Part shown: piece by piece, positions 8,742 through 17,004 of the stretch | How positions within the stretch are numbered: the first letter of the stretch is position 1 | Layout: each line of letters begins with the position of its first letter | NCBI RefSeq assembly: GCF_002506585.1 | Contig: NZ_DAXW01000002.1 | Location: 31,678-95,677 of the forward strand | DNA from: Methanoculleus sp. UBA430 | GTDB lineage: Archaea; Halobacteriota; Methanomicrobia; Methanomicrobiales; Methanoculleaceae | Direction of reading: 5' to 3' | Length of the DNA stretch: 64,000 nt | The notes under the pieces: model-generated | Seen by the model: the letters and a program-made list of their open reading frames with translations, nothing else | What the model was told of the DNA's origin: nothing | Database searches by the model: none | Program-made: the position numbers and the translations under genes

Positions 8742-9230
8742 TTACTTCCGGCCCTTCTTGAACGATATAACGTCGCCGACGGTCATGGTCACCCGTCCCG
8801 GCCCGCCGACGGAGGTGCTGTCTTCGGCCGAGTCAATCAGCCTGATATCGAGAGCTTTCTCGAGTTTTCGCCGGACGTCGTCTTCAGGGATGAGGTCTCC
8901 CTTCTCTATCTTTTTGACGAGGAGCTCGCGCTCCCTGATTGCCTGTGCAAGGTCGAGCGTAGACCATTCTTTCCCTTCACGGGCGACCCGGATCCGGTCG
9001 GCGTAATCGCTGACGAGCTCGCCTTCCATCAGGTCGAAGACGTCCCGCGGCCTCCTCCGGGCCTGTGGAACGGCGACACCCGGTTTCGTCTGCGGGGCAC
9101 CCCTTCGTCGCGGTTGCTGGACTTCTGTACCGTGTTTTGCGCATCGGAGGCAGACACAGAGTTCTGCACCTTCGATCTGGATGGTTTTCGACGGTCCTTG
9201 TATGGGAGCGCCGCATAGTTCACACTGCAT
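8742..9230 (-). CDS. Multiprotein bridging factor 1 (MBF1) homolog
   Basis: This 162-residue protein has an N-terminal zinc ribbon (MQCELCGAPI, then CLRCA), a flexible arginine- and proline-rich linker, and a C-terminal Cro/C1-type helix-turn-helix (YADRIRVAREGKEWSTLDLA, then LVKKIEKGDLIPED). That is the archaeal aMBF1 layout. It is thought to connect regulators, TBP or the ribosome; its exact role is not settled. The ATG at 9230 begins the zinc ribbon, so nine extra upstream residues are unlikely. It is divergent from the PAN gene. Confidence 0.9.
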   Translation of the reverse strand: MQCELCGAPIQGPSKTIQIEGAELCVCLRCAKHGTEVQQPRRRGAPQTKPGVAVPQARRRPRDVFDLMEGELVSDYADRIRVAREGKEWSTLDLAQAIRERELLVKKIEKGDLIPEDDVRRKLEKALDIRLIDSAEDSTSVGGPGRVTMTVGDVISFKKGRK

Positions 9231-9287
9231 AAGTCTCGCAAACAACTTTATATTCATTTTAACCTATATAATTATTCGAGGAGACCC
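9231..9287. promoter_or_regulatory. Divergent promoter of MBF1 and PAN
   Basis: Two TATA-like boxes lie here. TTTATATT (9247-9254) is placed for PAN, giving a leader of about 12 nt that contains GAGGAGA. CTATATAA (9264-9271), read on the minus strand, is placed for MBF1 with a similarly short leader. The two promoters therefore cross, each TATA box lying nearer to the other gene. The arrangement is seen; the assignments follow standard spacing. Confidence 0.5.
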
Positions 9288-10526
9288 ATGGGAGATATCG
9301 TTCGGCAGGCGCCAGAGAAGGATACCGGTGAAGACATCTACCAGTATCTCCTGGAACGGATTACAAACCTCGAAAACCGAAACCTGGAGCTACGCGAGCA
9401 GTTCCGTCAGATGGAGTCCGAAAAACGATATATTGAGACCCAGAAGATCCGTTACGAGCGCGAGCTCAGAAAACTCAAGAGCGAGATCGAACAGCTCAGA
9501 AGCCCTCCTCTCGTGATCGGGACCGTTACCGACGTTATCGACAACAGCCGGGTGATTGTGCGCAGCAGCGCAGGGCCACGATTTTTAGTCCGTACGTCAC
9601 AACTTATCGACCCCGATCTCCTCAAACCGGGTGTGAGATGCACGCTCAACCAGCAGTCCCTGGCGATAGTGGATGTGCTCCCAACAAGCTACGACGCGCA
9701 GATCTACGGTATGGAACTGGTCGAGTCCCCGGAGGAGACTTACGGGAAGATCGGCGGCCTCGAACCGCAGATAGAAGAGGTCAGGGAAGCTGTCGAGCTC
9801 CCCCTGACAAAGCCGCAACTCTTTGAGAAGGTCGGCATCTCCCCGCCGAAGGGCGTGCTGCTCTACGGCCCGCCCGGCACGGGAAAGACGCTCCTCGCCC
9901 GGGCGGTGGCCCACCAGACGAACGCACACTTCCTCCGCGTGGTGGGCTCGGAGCTGGTGCAGAAGTACATCGGCGAGGGGGCCCGCCTGGTCCGGGAGCT
10001 CTTCGACCTCGCGAAGCAGAAGTCGCCGTCAATCATCTTCATCGACGAGATCGATGCGATAGGTGCACACCGGAACGACTCGACGACCTCCGGGGACCGG
10101 GAGGTCCAGAGGACGCTGATGCAGCTCCTCGCGGAGATGGACGGTTTTGACAACCGCGGGGACGTCAAGATCATCGCCGCCACGAACCGGATCGATATCC
10201 TCGACCGCGCCCTCCTCCGCCCGGGCCGGTTCGACCGGATGATCGAGATACCGCTCCCCGACCACGCAGGAAGGCTTGCGATCCTGCAGATCCATACCCT
10301 GCACATGAACCTTGACAAGGACGTCAACCTCTCGGAGGTCTCCCGGCTCACCGAGGGGAAGAACGGCGCCGACCTCCGGGCAATATGTATGGAAGCGGGC
10401 ATGTTCGCCATCAGGATGGAACGCGACGCCGTCAACAGCGACGACTTCATGAAGGCAATCGACAAACTCTCGGTGGACTTCGACCGCCACCACTTCCACA
10501 CGACCTTCGGCGAGATGTTCGCCTGA
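9288..10526 (+). CDS. pan: Proteasome-activating nucleotidase 1
   Basis: This 412-residue AAA ATPase unfolds proteins for the 20S proteasome in the cytoplasm. It has an N-terminal coiled coil (residues ~20-70), an OB domain, Walker A GPPGTGKT near residue 194, Walker B SIIFIDEIDAIG near 248, and RPGRFDR with the arginine fingers. The C-terminus ends EMFA, so the penultimate aromatic is Phe where the HbYX gate-opening motif has Tyr. RBS GAGGAGA precedes the ATG. A second PAN lies at 15393-16565. Confidence 0.95.
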   Translation: MGDIVRQAPEKDTGEDIYQYLLERITNLENRNLELREQFRQMESEKRYIETQKIRYERELRKLKSEIEQLRSPPLVIGTVTDVIDNSRVIVRSSAGPRFLVRTSQLIDPDLLKPGVRCTLNQQSLAIVDVLPTSYDAQIYGMELVESPEETYGKIGGLEPQIEEVREAVELPLTKPQLFEKVGISPPKGVLLYGPPGTGKTLLARAVAHQTNAHFLRVVGSELVQKYIGEGARLVRELFDLAKQKSPSIIFIDEIDAIGAHRNDSTTSGDREVQRTLMQLLAEMDGFDNRGDVKIIAATNRIDILDRALLRPGRFDRMIEIPLPDHAGRLAILQIHTLHMNLDKDVNLSEVSRLTEGKNGADLRAICMEAGMFAIRMERDAVNSDDFMKAIDKLSVDFDRHHFHTTFGEMFA

Positions 10527-10772
10527 AGGGCGTTTCCTTTTTTGCGCACGTCGTGTTGAATCCGGTGAGGAGACACCCGGCAAAGTTTCTCTCAGAACTG
10601 GGGCTCATAATCGAGCGATACGCTCTGGCCGTCGCGATCAATCCCTCAGAGATGCAGTATCTCGCCTGATGCAATCCCTTTTTTCTGTTAAAGCGGCTGC
10701 CCTACGCGATACGAGTCCTGACGGGGCTGATGGTCCGACACCCGGGTGGCGCTATGGGTGAGCCGCACCCGT
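10527..10772. other. Intergenic region between convergent genes
   Basis: No supported gene. It contains T-rich runs (10537-10542 and 10678-10684) that could end transcription of PAN and, on the other strand, of the flavoprotein gene. I checked it for a tRNA fold and did not find one. Confidence 0.4.
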
Positions 10773-11978
10773 TTACAAACCGGGCAGCATGACGATCACG
10801 CCTTCCGGGCAGACGTGGGAACAGAGGCTGCACCCGTCGCACCGATCTCTCTCGATCGCGACGCGCTGGTCGACTATCGATACCGCATGGTATCCCCCGT
10901 CGCGGCAGGCCGTCACGCACCGGCCGCAGGATATGCACCGCTCGGGGAATCCTACGGCTGCAAACCGGTAAATGCTCCTCGATAAGGATGCATGTGTCCC
11001 GATGCGGGGGAGGGCGCGGCCCCTGAGTGCCCCGACTCCCGCAAACTGCTTCTCTGCAAGGTATCCCGACAGACCTCTATCCATCTCACGGACGATCCCT
11101 GCCCCTTCCCACATCACCGCCGTACATACCTGGACCGCCGACGCCCCGGCCGCTATGTACTCGGCAGCGTCCTGCCACCGGGAGATGCCGCCGATCCCCA
11201 TGAGAGGGACCGGGAGCTCCCGGGCAATCTGCGAGATCACCTTTAGGCCGATCGGCTTCACCGCGGGCCCCGAGTACCCGCCGTAGGTGCTCGCCCCGGC
11301 AACCGAGGGGCGCGGTTCGAGCGTATCGAGGTCGATGCCCATGAGGCACTGGACCGTGTTGATGGCCGAGAGGATATCGGCCCCGGCGTCGACCGCGGCC
11401 GCGGCAACCGGCATGATATCCGTCACGTTGGGGGTGAGCTTGACGATCAGGGGAACCGCGGCGACCTTCCGCACCGCCCGGGTCACCTCGCGGACCAGGT
11501 CGGCGTGCTGCCCGATGGCCGCACCGACCCCCCGCTCCGGCATCCCGTGGGGACAGGAGACGTTCAGCTCGATCGCATCCGCCCCGGCGTCCTGCACGGT
11601 GCAGGCGAACTCCTGCCATTCTTCCGGATCGGGCGAGGCCATGATGCTCGCAACGAGGACCCTGTCCGGGTACTCCCTCCGAATGGCGGCGATCTCCCCG
11701 GACCAGTAGGACTCATCCTTCCTGCTTAAGAGTTCGATGTTCTCAAAGCCGAGGAGTCCAGAACTCTCGTCTTTCCAGGCTGCAAAACGGGGTGAAACAT
11801 CCTGGATCTCCATCGCATCCGGGACGATGGTCTTCGTGACCGCACCCGCCCAGCCGAGCCGGAACGCGCGCCGGATCTGCTCGCCCGATGCGGTCGGCGG
11901 ACCCGAGGCGAGCAGGAACGGGTTCTTGAGCGTAAGCGGACCTACGGTGGTTTCGAGGGAGAGATCGGGTACGGACAT
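10773..11978 (-). CDS. Dihydroorotate dehydrogenase-like/PreA-like flavoprotein with ferredoxin domain
   Basis: This 401-residue cytoplasmic enzyme joins a DHODH-type TIM barrel (ETTVGPLTLKNPFLLASGP; IELNVSCPHGMPERG; VKLTPNVTDI; GIGGISRWQDAAEYI) to a C-terminal 2x[4Fe-4S] domain (CISCGRCVTAC and CDGCSLCSHVCPEG). The layout matches the PreA subunit of dihydropyrimidine dehydrogenase. A pyrimidine reductase or dihydroorotate dehydrogenase role is possible; the true substrate is unknown. The ATG at 11978 begins MSVPDLSLET and is preceded by GAGGAAAA; the longer upstream frame has no family similarity. Confidence 0.85.
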   Translation of the reverse strand: MSVPDLSLETTVGPLTLKNPFLLASGPPTASGEQIRRAFRLGWAGAVTKTIVPDAMEIQDVSPRFAAWKDESSGLLGFENIELLSRKDESYWSGEIAAIRREYPDRVLVASIMASPDPEEWQEFACTVQDAGADAIELNVSCPHGMPERGVGAAIGQHADLVREVTRAVRKVAAVPLIVKLTPNVTDIMPVAAAAVDAGADILSAINTVQCLMGIDLDTLEPRPSVAGASTYGGYSGPAVKPIGLKVISQIARELPVPLMGIGGISRWQDAAEYIAAGASAVQVCTAVMWEGAGIVREMDRGLSGYLAEKQFAGVGALRGRALPRIGTHASLSRSIYRFAAVGFPERCISCGRCVTACRDGGYHAVSIVDQRVAIERDRCDGCSLCSHVCPEGVIVMLPGL

Positions 11979-12159
11979 GGATTTTTCCTCATCTGAAGTG
12001 TGCTGGAGTTCCTTATGGACGTTATTATCCGGCAGGGTTCTTCCCCGTCCCATGTTCACCATTCGTCGCCACCTCGTAGAGCCCCGAAACAATAACGGGC
12101 TCATACGAAGTGGAGCCGGGCGATTTATCTTCCGGGGTTGAAGGGGCGGAGCGAGAAGA

Positions 12160-12179
12160 CCCCGGCCTGAAGGCCGGGG
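12160..12179 (+). repeat. Hairpin at the left side of the TnpB element
   Basis: CCCCGGCCT, loop GA, AGGCCGGGG forms a perfect 9-bp stem 79 bp before tnpB. Such subterminal hairpins are typical of IS200/IS605-group ends. The outer element boundary cannot be placed by eye. Confidence 0.5.
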
Positions 12180-12258
12180 ATGAAAGCGGAGCCTCTTCGT
12201 CATATTCCCGACGAATTACCTGAAAATAGATATTATTATAAAGACACGTAATACTTGT

Positions 12259-13653
12259 ATGCTTCAAGCCTACAAGTATCGGATGTATCCCAACCGGGAG
12301 CAGGTTGCATCCCTCCTGCAGCACATCCATGCCTGTCGGTTTGTGTATAACTCTTCTCTGGAACAAAAGATCCGGGCATACGAACAGGAAGGTCAAAAAC
12401 TCTCCTGCTTTGACCTGAACACCCGCCTTCCCGCCTTCAAGGAAGAGCATCCGTGGCTCAAGGAGGTCAACTCTCAATCACTCCAGAGTGCCAACAAGAA
12501 CCTCGACAATGCCTTCACCCGGTTCTTCCGCGAGAAGAAAGGGTTTCCCCGGTTCAAGTCAAAGAAGAATCCGGTACAGTCCTTTCAGGTACCCCAGCAT
12601 TACACCGTGGATTTCGAGCGAGGTCAGATCAAACTCCCGAAAATCGGTGAGGCCAAGACAACTCTCCACCGGACATTCACCGGGAAGATGAAGTATGCAA
12701 CGGTCTCGGTGACTTCGACCGGGAAATGGTTCATCAGTATCCTCGTCGATGACGGGAAACCCGAACCCGCACCGGTACCGTTTGCTCTGGATACGACGCT
12801 CGGGATTGATGTTGGCCTGGCCGATTTCGCCACCCTCTCGACCGGGGAGAAGGTTGAGAACCCCCGGTTCCTGAAAAACTCTCTCCAGCGCCTGAAGGTA
12901 TTGCAGCAGCGAGTATCCCGGAAGGTAAAAGGATCGAAGAATCGGAAGAAGGCGATCCAGCAACTTGCCCGGTGCCACGAGAAGGTCGCCAACCAGCGGA
13001 ACGAGTTCCTGCACAACCTCTCTAATCGAATCGTGAGCGAGAACCAAGCGATAGCAGTGGAATCGTTGAATGTCGCCGGTATGCAGAAGAACCATTGCCT
13101 TGCCCGGAGCATCTCCGATGCATCGTGGAGCACGTTCTTCACGATGCTGGAGTACAAGTGCCGGAAGTACGGCAAGACGCTCCTGAAGATCGGGAGGTTT
13201 GAACCATCATCAAAGATATGCAGCACCTGTGGATACCTCAAGCGGGATCTCACCCTTTCGCATAGAGAATGGGTGTGTCCTGACTGCGGCACTCACCACG
13301 ACCGCGACATCAACGCGGCGATCAATATCAAAAAATTCGCTCTCCAAGATCAGAATCTTGTTGGAGTAGCAGGTGTGGAACGCACCGTCGAGCCTGTGGA
13401 CTCGCTCCCGATGGGGAGGAGAATGAAGCAGGAAGCCCCGCCCGAGAGGCGCGGGGTAGTTCACACGCGGTTGAGGAAAAAACCTGCAGGGGCGGTAATG
13501 AGAAAGGGTATCGGAACGGGATACACACGCGCGCAGCACACCCGGACTTTTCACAGCTCTCTCACTCCCGGAGAAGTATACTCATCATCAATGCATGGCC
13601 GGGGACCCGGCCGTGAACGTCTCTCTCAGTCCCGAACGACGCTCCGGGGTTAG
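12259..13653 (+). CDS. tnpB: TnpB, RNA-guided nuclease of an IS200/IS605 (IS1341-type) element
   Basis: This TnpB has an N-terminal HTH-like region (MLQAYKYRMYPNREQ), the RuvC Asp in LGIDVGLADFATLS, the Glu in AIAVESLNVAGM, a zinc finger (CSTCGYLKRD and CPDCG) and the last RuvC Asp in HDRDINAAINIKK. All catalytic residues look intact. TnpBs are guide-RNA-directed DNA endonucleases encoded by transposons. No tnpA is adjacent, so it is a TnpB-only element. Family-like sequence ends near residue 392 (MKQEAPP); the last ~70 codons run through the right end and into flanking DNA, overlapping the acetyltransferase gene on the other strand. Confidence 0.93.
   Translation: MLQAYKYRMYPNREQVASLLQHIHACRFVYNSSLEQKIRAYEQEGQKLSCFDLNTRLPAFKEEHPWLKEVNSQSLQSANKNLDNAFTRFFREKKGFPRFKSKKNPVQSFQVPQHYTVDFERGQIKLPKIGEAKTTLHRTFTGKMKYATVSVTSTGKWFISILVDDGKPEPAPVPFALDTTLGIDVGLADFATLSTGEKVENPRFLKNSLQRLKVLQQRVSRKVKGSKNRKKAIQQLARCHEKVANQRNEFLHNLSNRIVSENQAIAVESLNVAGMQKNHCLARSISDASWSTFFTMLEYKCRKYGKTLLKIGRFEPSSKICSTCGYLKRDLTLSHREWVCPDCGTHHDRDINAAINIKKFALQDQNLVGVAGVERTVEPVDSLPMGRRMKQEAPPERRGVVHTRLRKKPAGAVMRKGIGTGYTRAQHTRTFHSSLTPGEVYSSSMHGRGPGRERLSQSRTTLRG
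13436..13470 (+). ncRNA. Putative omega-RNA 3' scaffold hairpin at the right end
   Basis: CCCCGCC, loop CGAGA, GGCGCGGGG forms a stem with a small bulge, followed by GTAGTTCAC. In IS200/IS605 elements the TnpB guide RNA comprises the 3' end of tnpB and the right end, with the guide read from the flanking DNA just beyond. The guide would therefore lie near 13465-13485. The hairpin is seen; the RNA is inferred. Confidence 0.4.
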
Positions 13654-14199
13654 ATCGCTCGCGAGGAGGCCGAAGACCAGGCGATCGTAATATCCGTCCC
13701 CGGCATGCCAGTATTGCCGCTGGGTACCCTCGAGAACAAAGCCGCATCTCTCCATCACCCGCCGCGATGCCATGTTACCTGCGACGGTATCGCCGTTCAG
13801 CCGGTAACCGTCGAGCGCGGTGAACGCGAAGAAGACCAGGAAGGTGCAGGCCAGGGTGCCGTAACCTCTTTTCCAGTAGGTATCGTCGAGTTGGTAACCG
13901 ATCAGGAACGATCTCGGGCTGTAATCGACCGGCAGAAGTGCGCACTGCCCGACAAAGTCCCCGGTGCGCTTCATTCTTACCGTGAACAGATGGTGATCCG
14001 GCGTTCTTCCCTCCGCAAGCGCTGCCTGCATCTCCTCGATCAGGGGGAGGAAATAGGAGCGGGTGGCCTCTTCTGTGTTCGGCCCGAAGAACATCCACCT
14101 GCAGACCGACGCCTTCGCGAGCATCCGGGATATGTCGGGGAGGTCGTGCTCGGTACAGTAGGAGAACCTCAAATCCCCGCCGATCCAGCTCTGCTGCAT
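13588..14199 (-). CDS. GNAT-family N-acetyltransferase (RimJ/RimL type)
   Basis: This 203-residue cytoplasmic enzyme resembles acetyl-CoA-dependent RimJ/RimL acetyltransferases. Supporting sequence is FVGQCALLPVDY, IGYQLDDTYWKRGYGT (acetyl-CoA-binding loop) and NMASRRVMERCGFVLEGTQR, the characteristic C-terminal block. The substrate is unknown. Its 3' end overlaps the run-through tail of tnpB on the opposite strand. Confidence 0.85.
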   Translation of the reverse strand: MQQSWIGGDLRFSYCTEHDLPDISRMLAKASVCRWMFFGPNTEEATRSYFLPLIEEMQAALAEGRTPDHHLFTVRMKRTGDFVGQCALLPVDYSPRSFLIGYQLDDTYWKRGYGTLACTFLVFFAFTALDGYRLNGDTVAGNMASRRVMERCGFVLEGTQRQYWHAGDGYYDRLVFGLLASDLTPERRSGLRETFTAGSPAMH

Positions 14200-14374
14200 G
14201 TATCAATCTTCGCCCTTTCCCTATATAGGAGGAGAGCGTTCTGCGATGAGGAGGGCATCCCGGCGGAAGAGCGGGAGCCCGAGCACCGATGGAATGCAAA
14301 CGAATATCGTCTTTCCCGGAAAAGCGCCTTGGACGACTTCGCGAGTGTCGATACCCTCCTGAGGGGAACAGGCA

Positions 14375-14632
14375 ATGAAATGTTTTAACATATCTCTCGA
14401 ACTCGATCCCGAATTTGAAGATGCCTGGCCTGGTAAAAGTGTCGCACCCTACAATCCGGGACGGTATCAGGACGTGCTTCCATCCGTAGACAGGGCTCTT
14501 GAACTTAATCCGGAGTATGCTGTGGTCTGGTGGATGAAGGGGGAGGTTCTGTCAAGTCCGGGCAAACCTGATGAGGCCGATCATTGTTACGCCAGGGCTC
14601 AGGAGATAAATCCGCGTTTTTCCAGAACTTAG
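14375..14632 (+). pseudogene. TPR-repeat protein fragment
   Basis: An 85-codon frame, MKCFNISLELDPEFEDAW then VDRALELNPEYAVVWWMKGEVL and CYARAQEINPRF, contains two and a half TPR-like units. Repeats in the large TPR gene at 18242 have the same style. The lack of a full N-terminus and the short length suggest a remnant of a larger TPR gene. I see no RBS. Confidence 0.5.
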
Positions 14633-14882
14633 AGATCTGTTCAAACCCATTTCCAGGTCTTCACCTCTACCCTGCTGGGATTGGTGCTGGGCCCGGTTTG
14701 CCCCCGGGATCGGCCTTTTTCCTCGGCATGTCCCCCCCTGCAGTGGACCATGGTGGCTATTGCCTTTGGGGGAACGACTGGCCGAAGGGTGTGACTGCCG
14801 GGACGCGCGACGGTTCTAATGAACCGGAGCACGAGCATCGCAGGTGCGCAGTCCGGTGACGCACAATTCCTGCCGTCCCGCT

Positions 14883-15326
14883 CTACCCGGCCGGGTACTC
14901 GTCTTCGGCGCACCAGACCTCGAGCATCGTATCGTCGGGCTCCGTCCGGTCGGCATACGCCTCCGGCGTCGTGCCCTCGTCCATCCATATGGTATCCGCC
15001 ATGTGGTCCCCGGAGATCCGGTAAAGGCAACGGTACCGCCACGGGTGAGCGGGTTTCACGTCCCGCTCGTAGATCTGCCGGGCAAGCCCTGACGAGTAGA
15101 AGGTTCCTTCCTCAGGCTCGAAGAGGACTTCCTCGACGTAGCGCTGGATATACCACCGGAGTTCGGAGACGAGGGCAAGCGCACTCCCGAGCGACGCGGT
15201 CCGGATGCGTATGCCGTAGACCAGCCGATCAGGCTGGTAAAAACGAAGAGCTCCCCTGCTGGTCTCGGACTTGAGCAGGGTGGCGTAGAGGTCAACCCCC
15301 TCCGGCTGAATGAGGAGGACGTTCAT
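14883..15326 (-). CDS. Conserved hypothetical protein, 147 residues
   Basis: The protein starts MNVLLIQPEGVDLYATLLKS and continues with YGIRIRTASLGSALALVSEL and WYIQRYVEEVLFE. It is soluble, mixed alpha/beta and acidic, with no signal or membrane segment. It may belong to an uncharacterised euryarchaeal family, but I cannot name a function. It lies just downstream of the second PAN gene on the same strand, with a 66-bp gap. Confidence 0.7.
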   Translation of the reverse strand: MNVLLIQPEGVDLYATLLKSETSRGALRFYQPDRLVYGIRIRTASLGSALALVSELRWYIQRYVEEVLFEPEEGTFYSSGLARQIYERDVKPAHPWRYRCLYRISGDHMADTIWMDEGTTPEAYADRTEPDDTMLEVWCAEDEYPAG

Positions 15327-15392
15327 TGCATACCTGATGGGCCGGAGAGAGCGATAAGAGTTCCTGAATGCTGGGGGATGGACGAATCCCCA

Positions 15393-16565
15393 TCAGAGAT
15401 ACATGCGGCTGTCGGGTATCGCCACCTCGCGCTTCACCTTCTTGATCGCCGCGAGGAAGTCTGCCTGGTCGACGGCATCGGCGTCCCGCCGGATCGCCAA
15501 CATCCCGGCCTCGCGGCAGACCGCCTGCAGTTCCGCACCGGTGGTGTTCCCGGCGAGTTCCGCTATCCCGGGCAAGTCCACATTCCCGGCAAGCGTCATC
15601 TTCGCGGTGTGGATCTTCAGGATCTCGAGGCGTGCTCCGGCGTCGGGGAGCGGAACCGCGATGATCCGGTCGAACCGGCCCGGGCGGAGGAGGGCCGGGT
15701 CCAGCATATCGATGCGGTTCGTCGCCGCCATGATCCGGACGTTGCCGCGGTTCCCAAACCCGTCCATCTCGGCGAGCAGCTGCATCAGCGTTCTCTGGAC
15801 CTCGGCGCTGCCGGAGGTCCCGTCATTGGTGCGCATGCTCCCGATCGCATCGATCTCGTCGATGAAGACGATCGCCGGAGCGCGTTCGCGGGCGAGGATA
15901 AAGAGTTCGCGCACGAGCTGCGCGCCCTCCCCGATGTATTTGTGGACGAGCTCGCTTCCGGACATCCTGATGAACCGTGCCTTCGACTGGCGCGCAACCG
16001 CCTTTGCGATGAGGGTCTTCCCGGTCCCCGGCGAGCCGTAGAGGAGGATGCCTTTCGGGGGCTCCACGCCTATGCGCTCGTAGATCTCGGGTTTCGTGAG
16101 CGGGTACTCGACCGCTTCCCTGACCTCCTCGATCTCCTCTTTCAGGCCGCCGACCTGCTCGAACGTCACGTTCGGCTGTTCGTCGAGTTCCATGACCCTG
16201 ACCCTCGAATCGTAGATATTGCCGATCGTCTTGACGATGGAGAGCGTATTGTTCACCGCCACTTTCATCCCTGGTTTGAGGGTGCGGTGGAGTTTTTCGT
16301 TGACTACAGTGACATATTCCTGGTTGTTACCCTGCTGCCGGAGATACACTTCGCCGTTCTCAAGCACATCGACCACAGCGGCAACAAACAACGGCACCTT
16401 CTTGAGCTGGCTGTTCTCTTTTCTGAGTTGAAGGAGTTCCTTTTCGAGCAACTCATTTTTAAGTTTGTAATCCAGGATCTGTGCCTTTAAATCCTGAACC
16501 TGGAGGGCAAGCATATCGTGTTCGCTGCCAGGAGTGCTGCCAATGGTTTCGTCCATGTTACTCAT
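15393..16565 (-). CDS. Proteasome-activating nucleotidase 2
   Basis: This second PAN has 390 residues. The N-terminal coiled coil (MLALQVQDLKAQILDYKLKN and following leucine-rich helix) precedes an OB domain, Walker A GSPGTGKT near residue 174, Walker B AIVFIDEIDAIG, and LLRPGRFDRI. Unlike PAN1 it ends RMYL, a good match to the HbYX motif that opens the 20S gate. The two PANs could form different rings or serve different substrates. The promoter faces the PMDh-S gene across an 18-bp palindrome. The start at 16565 would give a leaderless transcript; an in-frame ATG at 16556 is possible. Confidence 0.94.
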   Translation of the reverse strand: MSNMDETIGSTPGSEHDMLALQVQDLKAQILDYKLKNELLEKELLQLRKENSQLKKVPLFVAAVVDVLENGEVYLRQQGNNQEYVTVVNEKLHRTLKPGMKVAVNNTLSIVKTIGNIYDSRVRVMELDEQPNVTFEQVGGLKEEIEEVREAVEYPLTKPEIYERIGVEPPKGILLYGSPGTGKTLIAKAVARQSKARFIRMSGSELVHKYIGEGAQLVRELFILARERAPAIVFIDEIDAIGSMRTNDGTSGSAEVQRTLMQLLAEMDGFGNRGNVRIMAATNRIDMLDPALLRPGRFDRIIAVPLPDAGARLEILKIHTAKMTLAGNVDLPGIAELAGNTTGAELQAVCREAGMLAIRRDADAVDQADFLAAIKKVKREVAIPDSRMYL

Positions 16566-16602
16566 ATAGTTGGATCTCCAACCACATTATAATGTGGTGG
16601 CA
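16562..16602. promoter_or_regulatory. Divergent promoter with an 18-bp perfect palindrome
   Basis: ACCACATTATAATGTGGT (16581-16598) is a perfect inverted repeat between the PAN2 and PMDh-S genes. Its centre ATTATAAT also serves as a TATA box for PAN2, about 25 bp before its ATG. CATATAG (16563-16569) could serve PMDh-S. A dimeric regulator bound here would cover the PAN2 TATA box and abut the PMDh-S start. Confidence 0.5.
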
Positions 16603-16998
16603 GTGAAGATGCAGGGCAGAAGTATATCCAGGGGTGTTGCGAGCGGGGACCTCCTCGTCTCGTCCGAACCCATATCATTCCTCTCGGGTGTGGACCCCGA
16701 GACCGGTACCGTCGTCGAGTGCGAGCATCCGCTCGAGGGTCAGTCCATCGCCGGGCGCGTTCTGGCGTTCCCGTATGGAAAGGGATCGACGGTCGGATCC
16801 TACGTGATCTACGCGTTAAAGCAGAACGGTTGTGCTCCTGCGGCGATCATCAACACGGAAGCCGAGCCCATCATCGCGGTCGGGGCGATCATCGCGGGGA
16901 TCCCGATGGTCGACCGCCTCCCGCCGGAGTTCTCCAGTCTCGCCCCCGGCATCCGGGTGACGGTGAACGGGGATACGGGCGAGGTCTCCTCGGACTGA
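16603..16998 (+). CDS. Phosphomevalonate dehydratase small subunit (DUF126, aconitase X swivel)
   Basis: This 131-residue protein (from GTG at 16603; ATG at 16609 is also possible) has GRSISRGVASGDLLVSSEPI, CEHPLEGQSIAGRVLAFPYG and KGSTVGSYVIYAL, the aconitase-X swivel domain. With the large subunit it dehydrates mevalonate 5-phosphate to anhydromevalonate phosphate in the archaeal modified mevalonate pathway for isoprenoid lipids. The large subunit is not in this window. Confidence 0.88.
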   Translation: MKMQGRSISRGVASGDLLVSSEPISFLSGVDPETGTVVECEHPLEGQSIAGRVLAFPYGKGSTVGSYVIYALKQNGCAPAAIINTEAEPIIAVGAIIAGIPMVDRLPPEFSSLAPGIRVTVNGDTGEVSSD

Positions 16999-17004
16999 GA
17001 CCGC

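Larger units (their letters stand above)
12120..13480 (+). mobile_element. IS200/IS605-group TnpB-only element (IS1341-like), approximate limits
   Basis: The element consists of a left hairpin (12160-12179), an intact tnpB and a right-end hairpin followed by GTAGTTCAC (13456-13464). Edges are approximate because this group makes no target duplication and has no terminal inverted repeats. It sits between the flavoprotein gene and an acetyltransferase. Confidence 0.65.

Noticed and set aside
10676..10772. Possible small RNA or tRNA between PAN and the flavoprotein gene
   Set aside because: Some local stems can be drawn but no tRNA arms with consistent lengths; left as intergenic.
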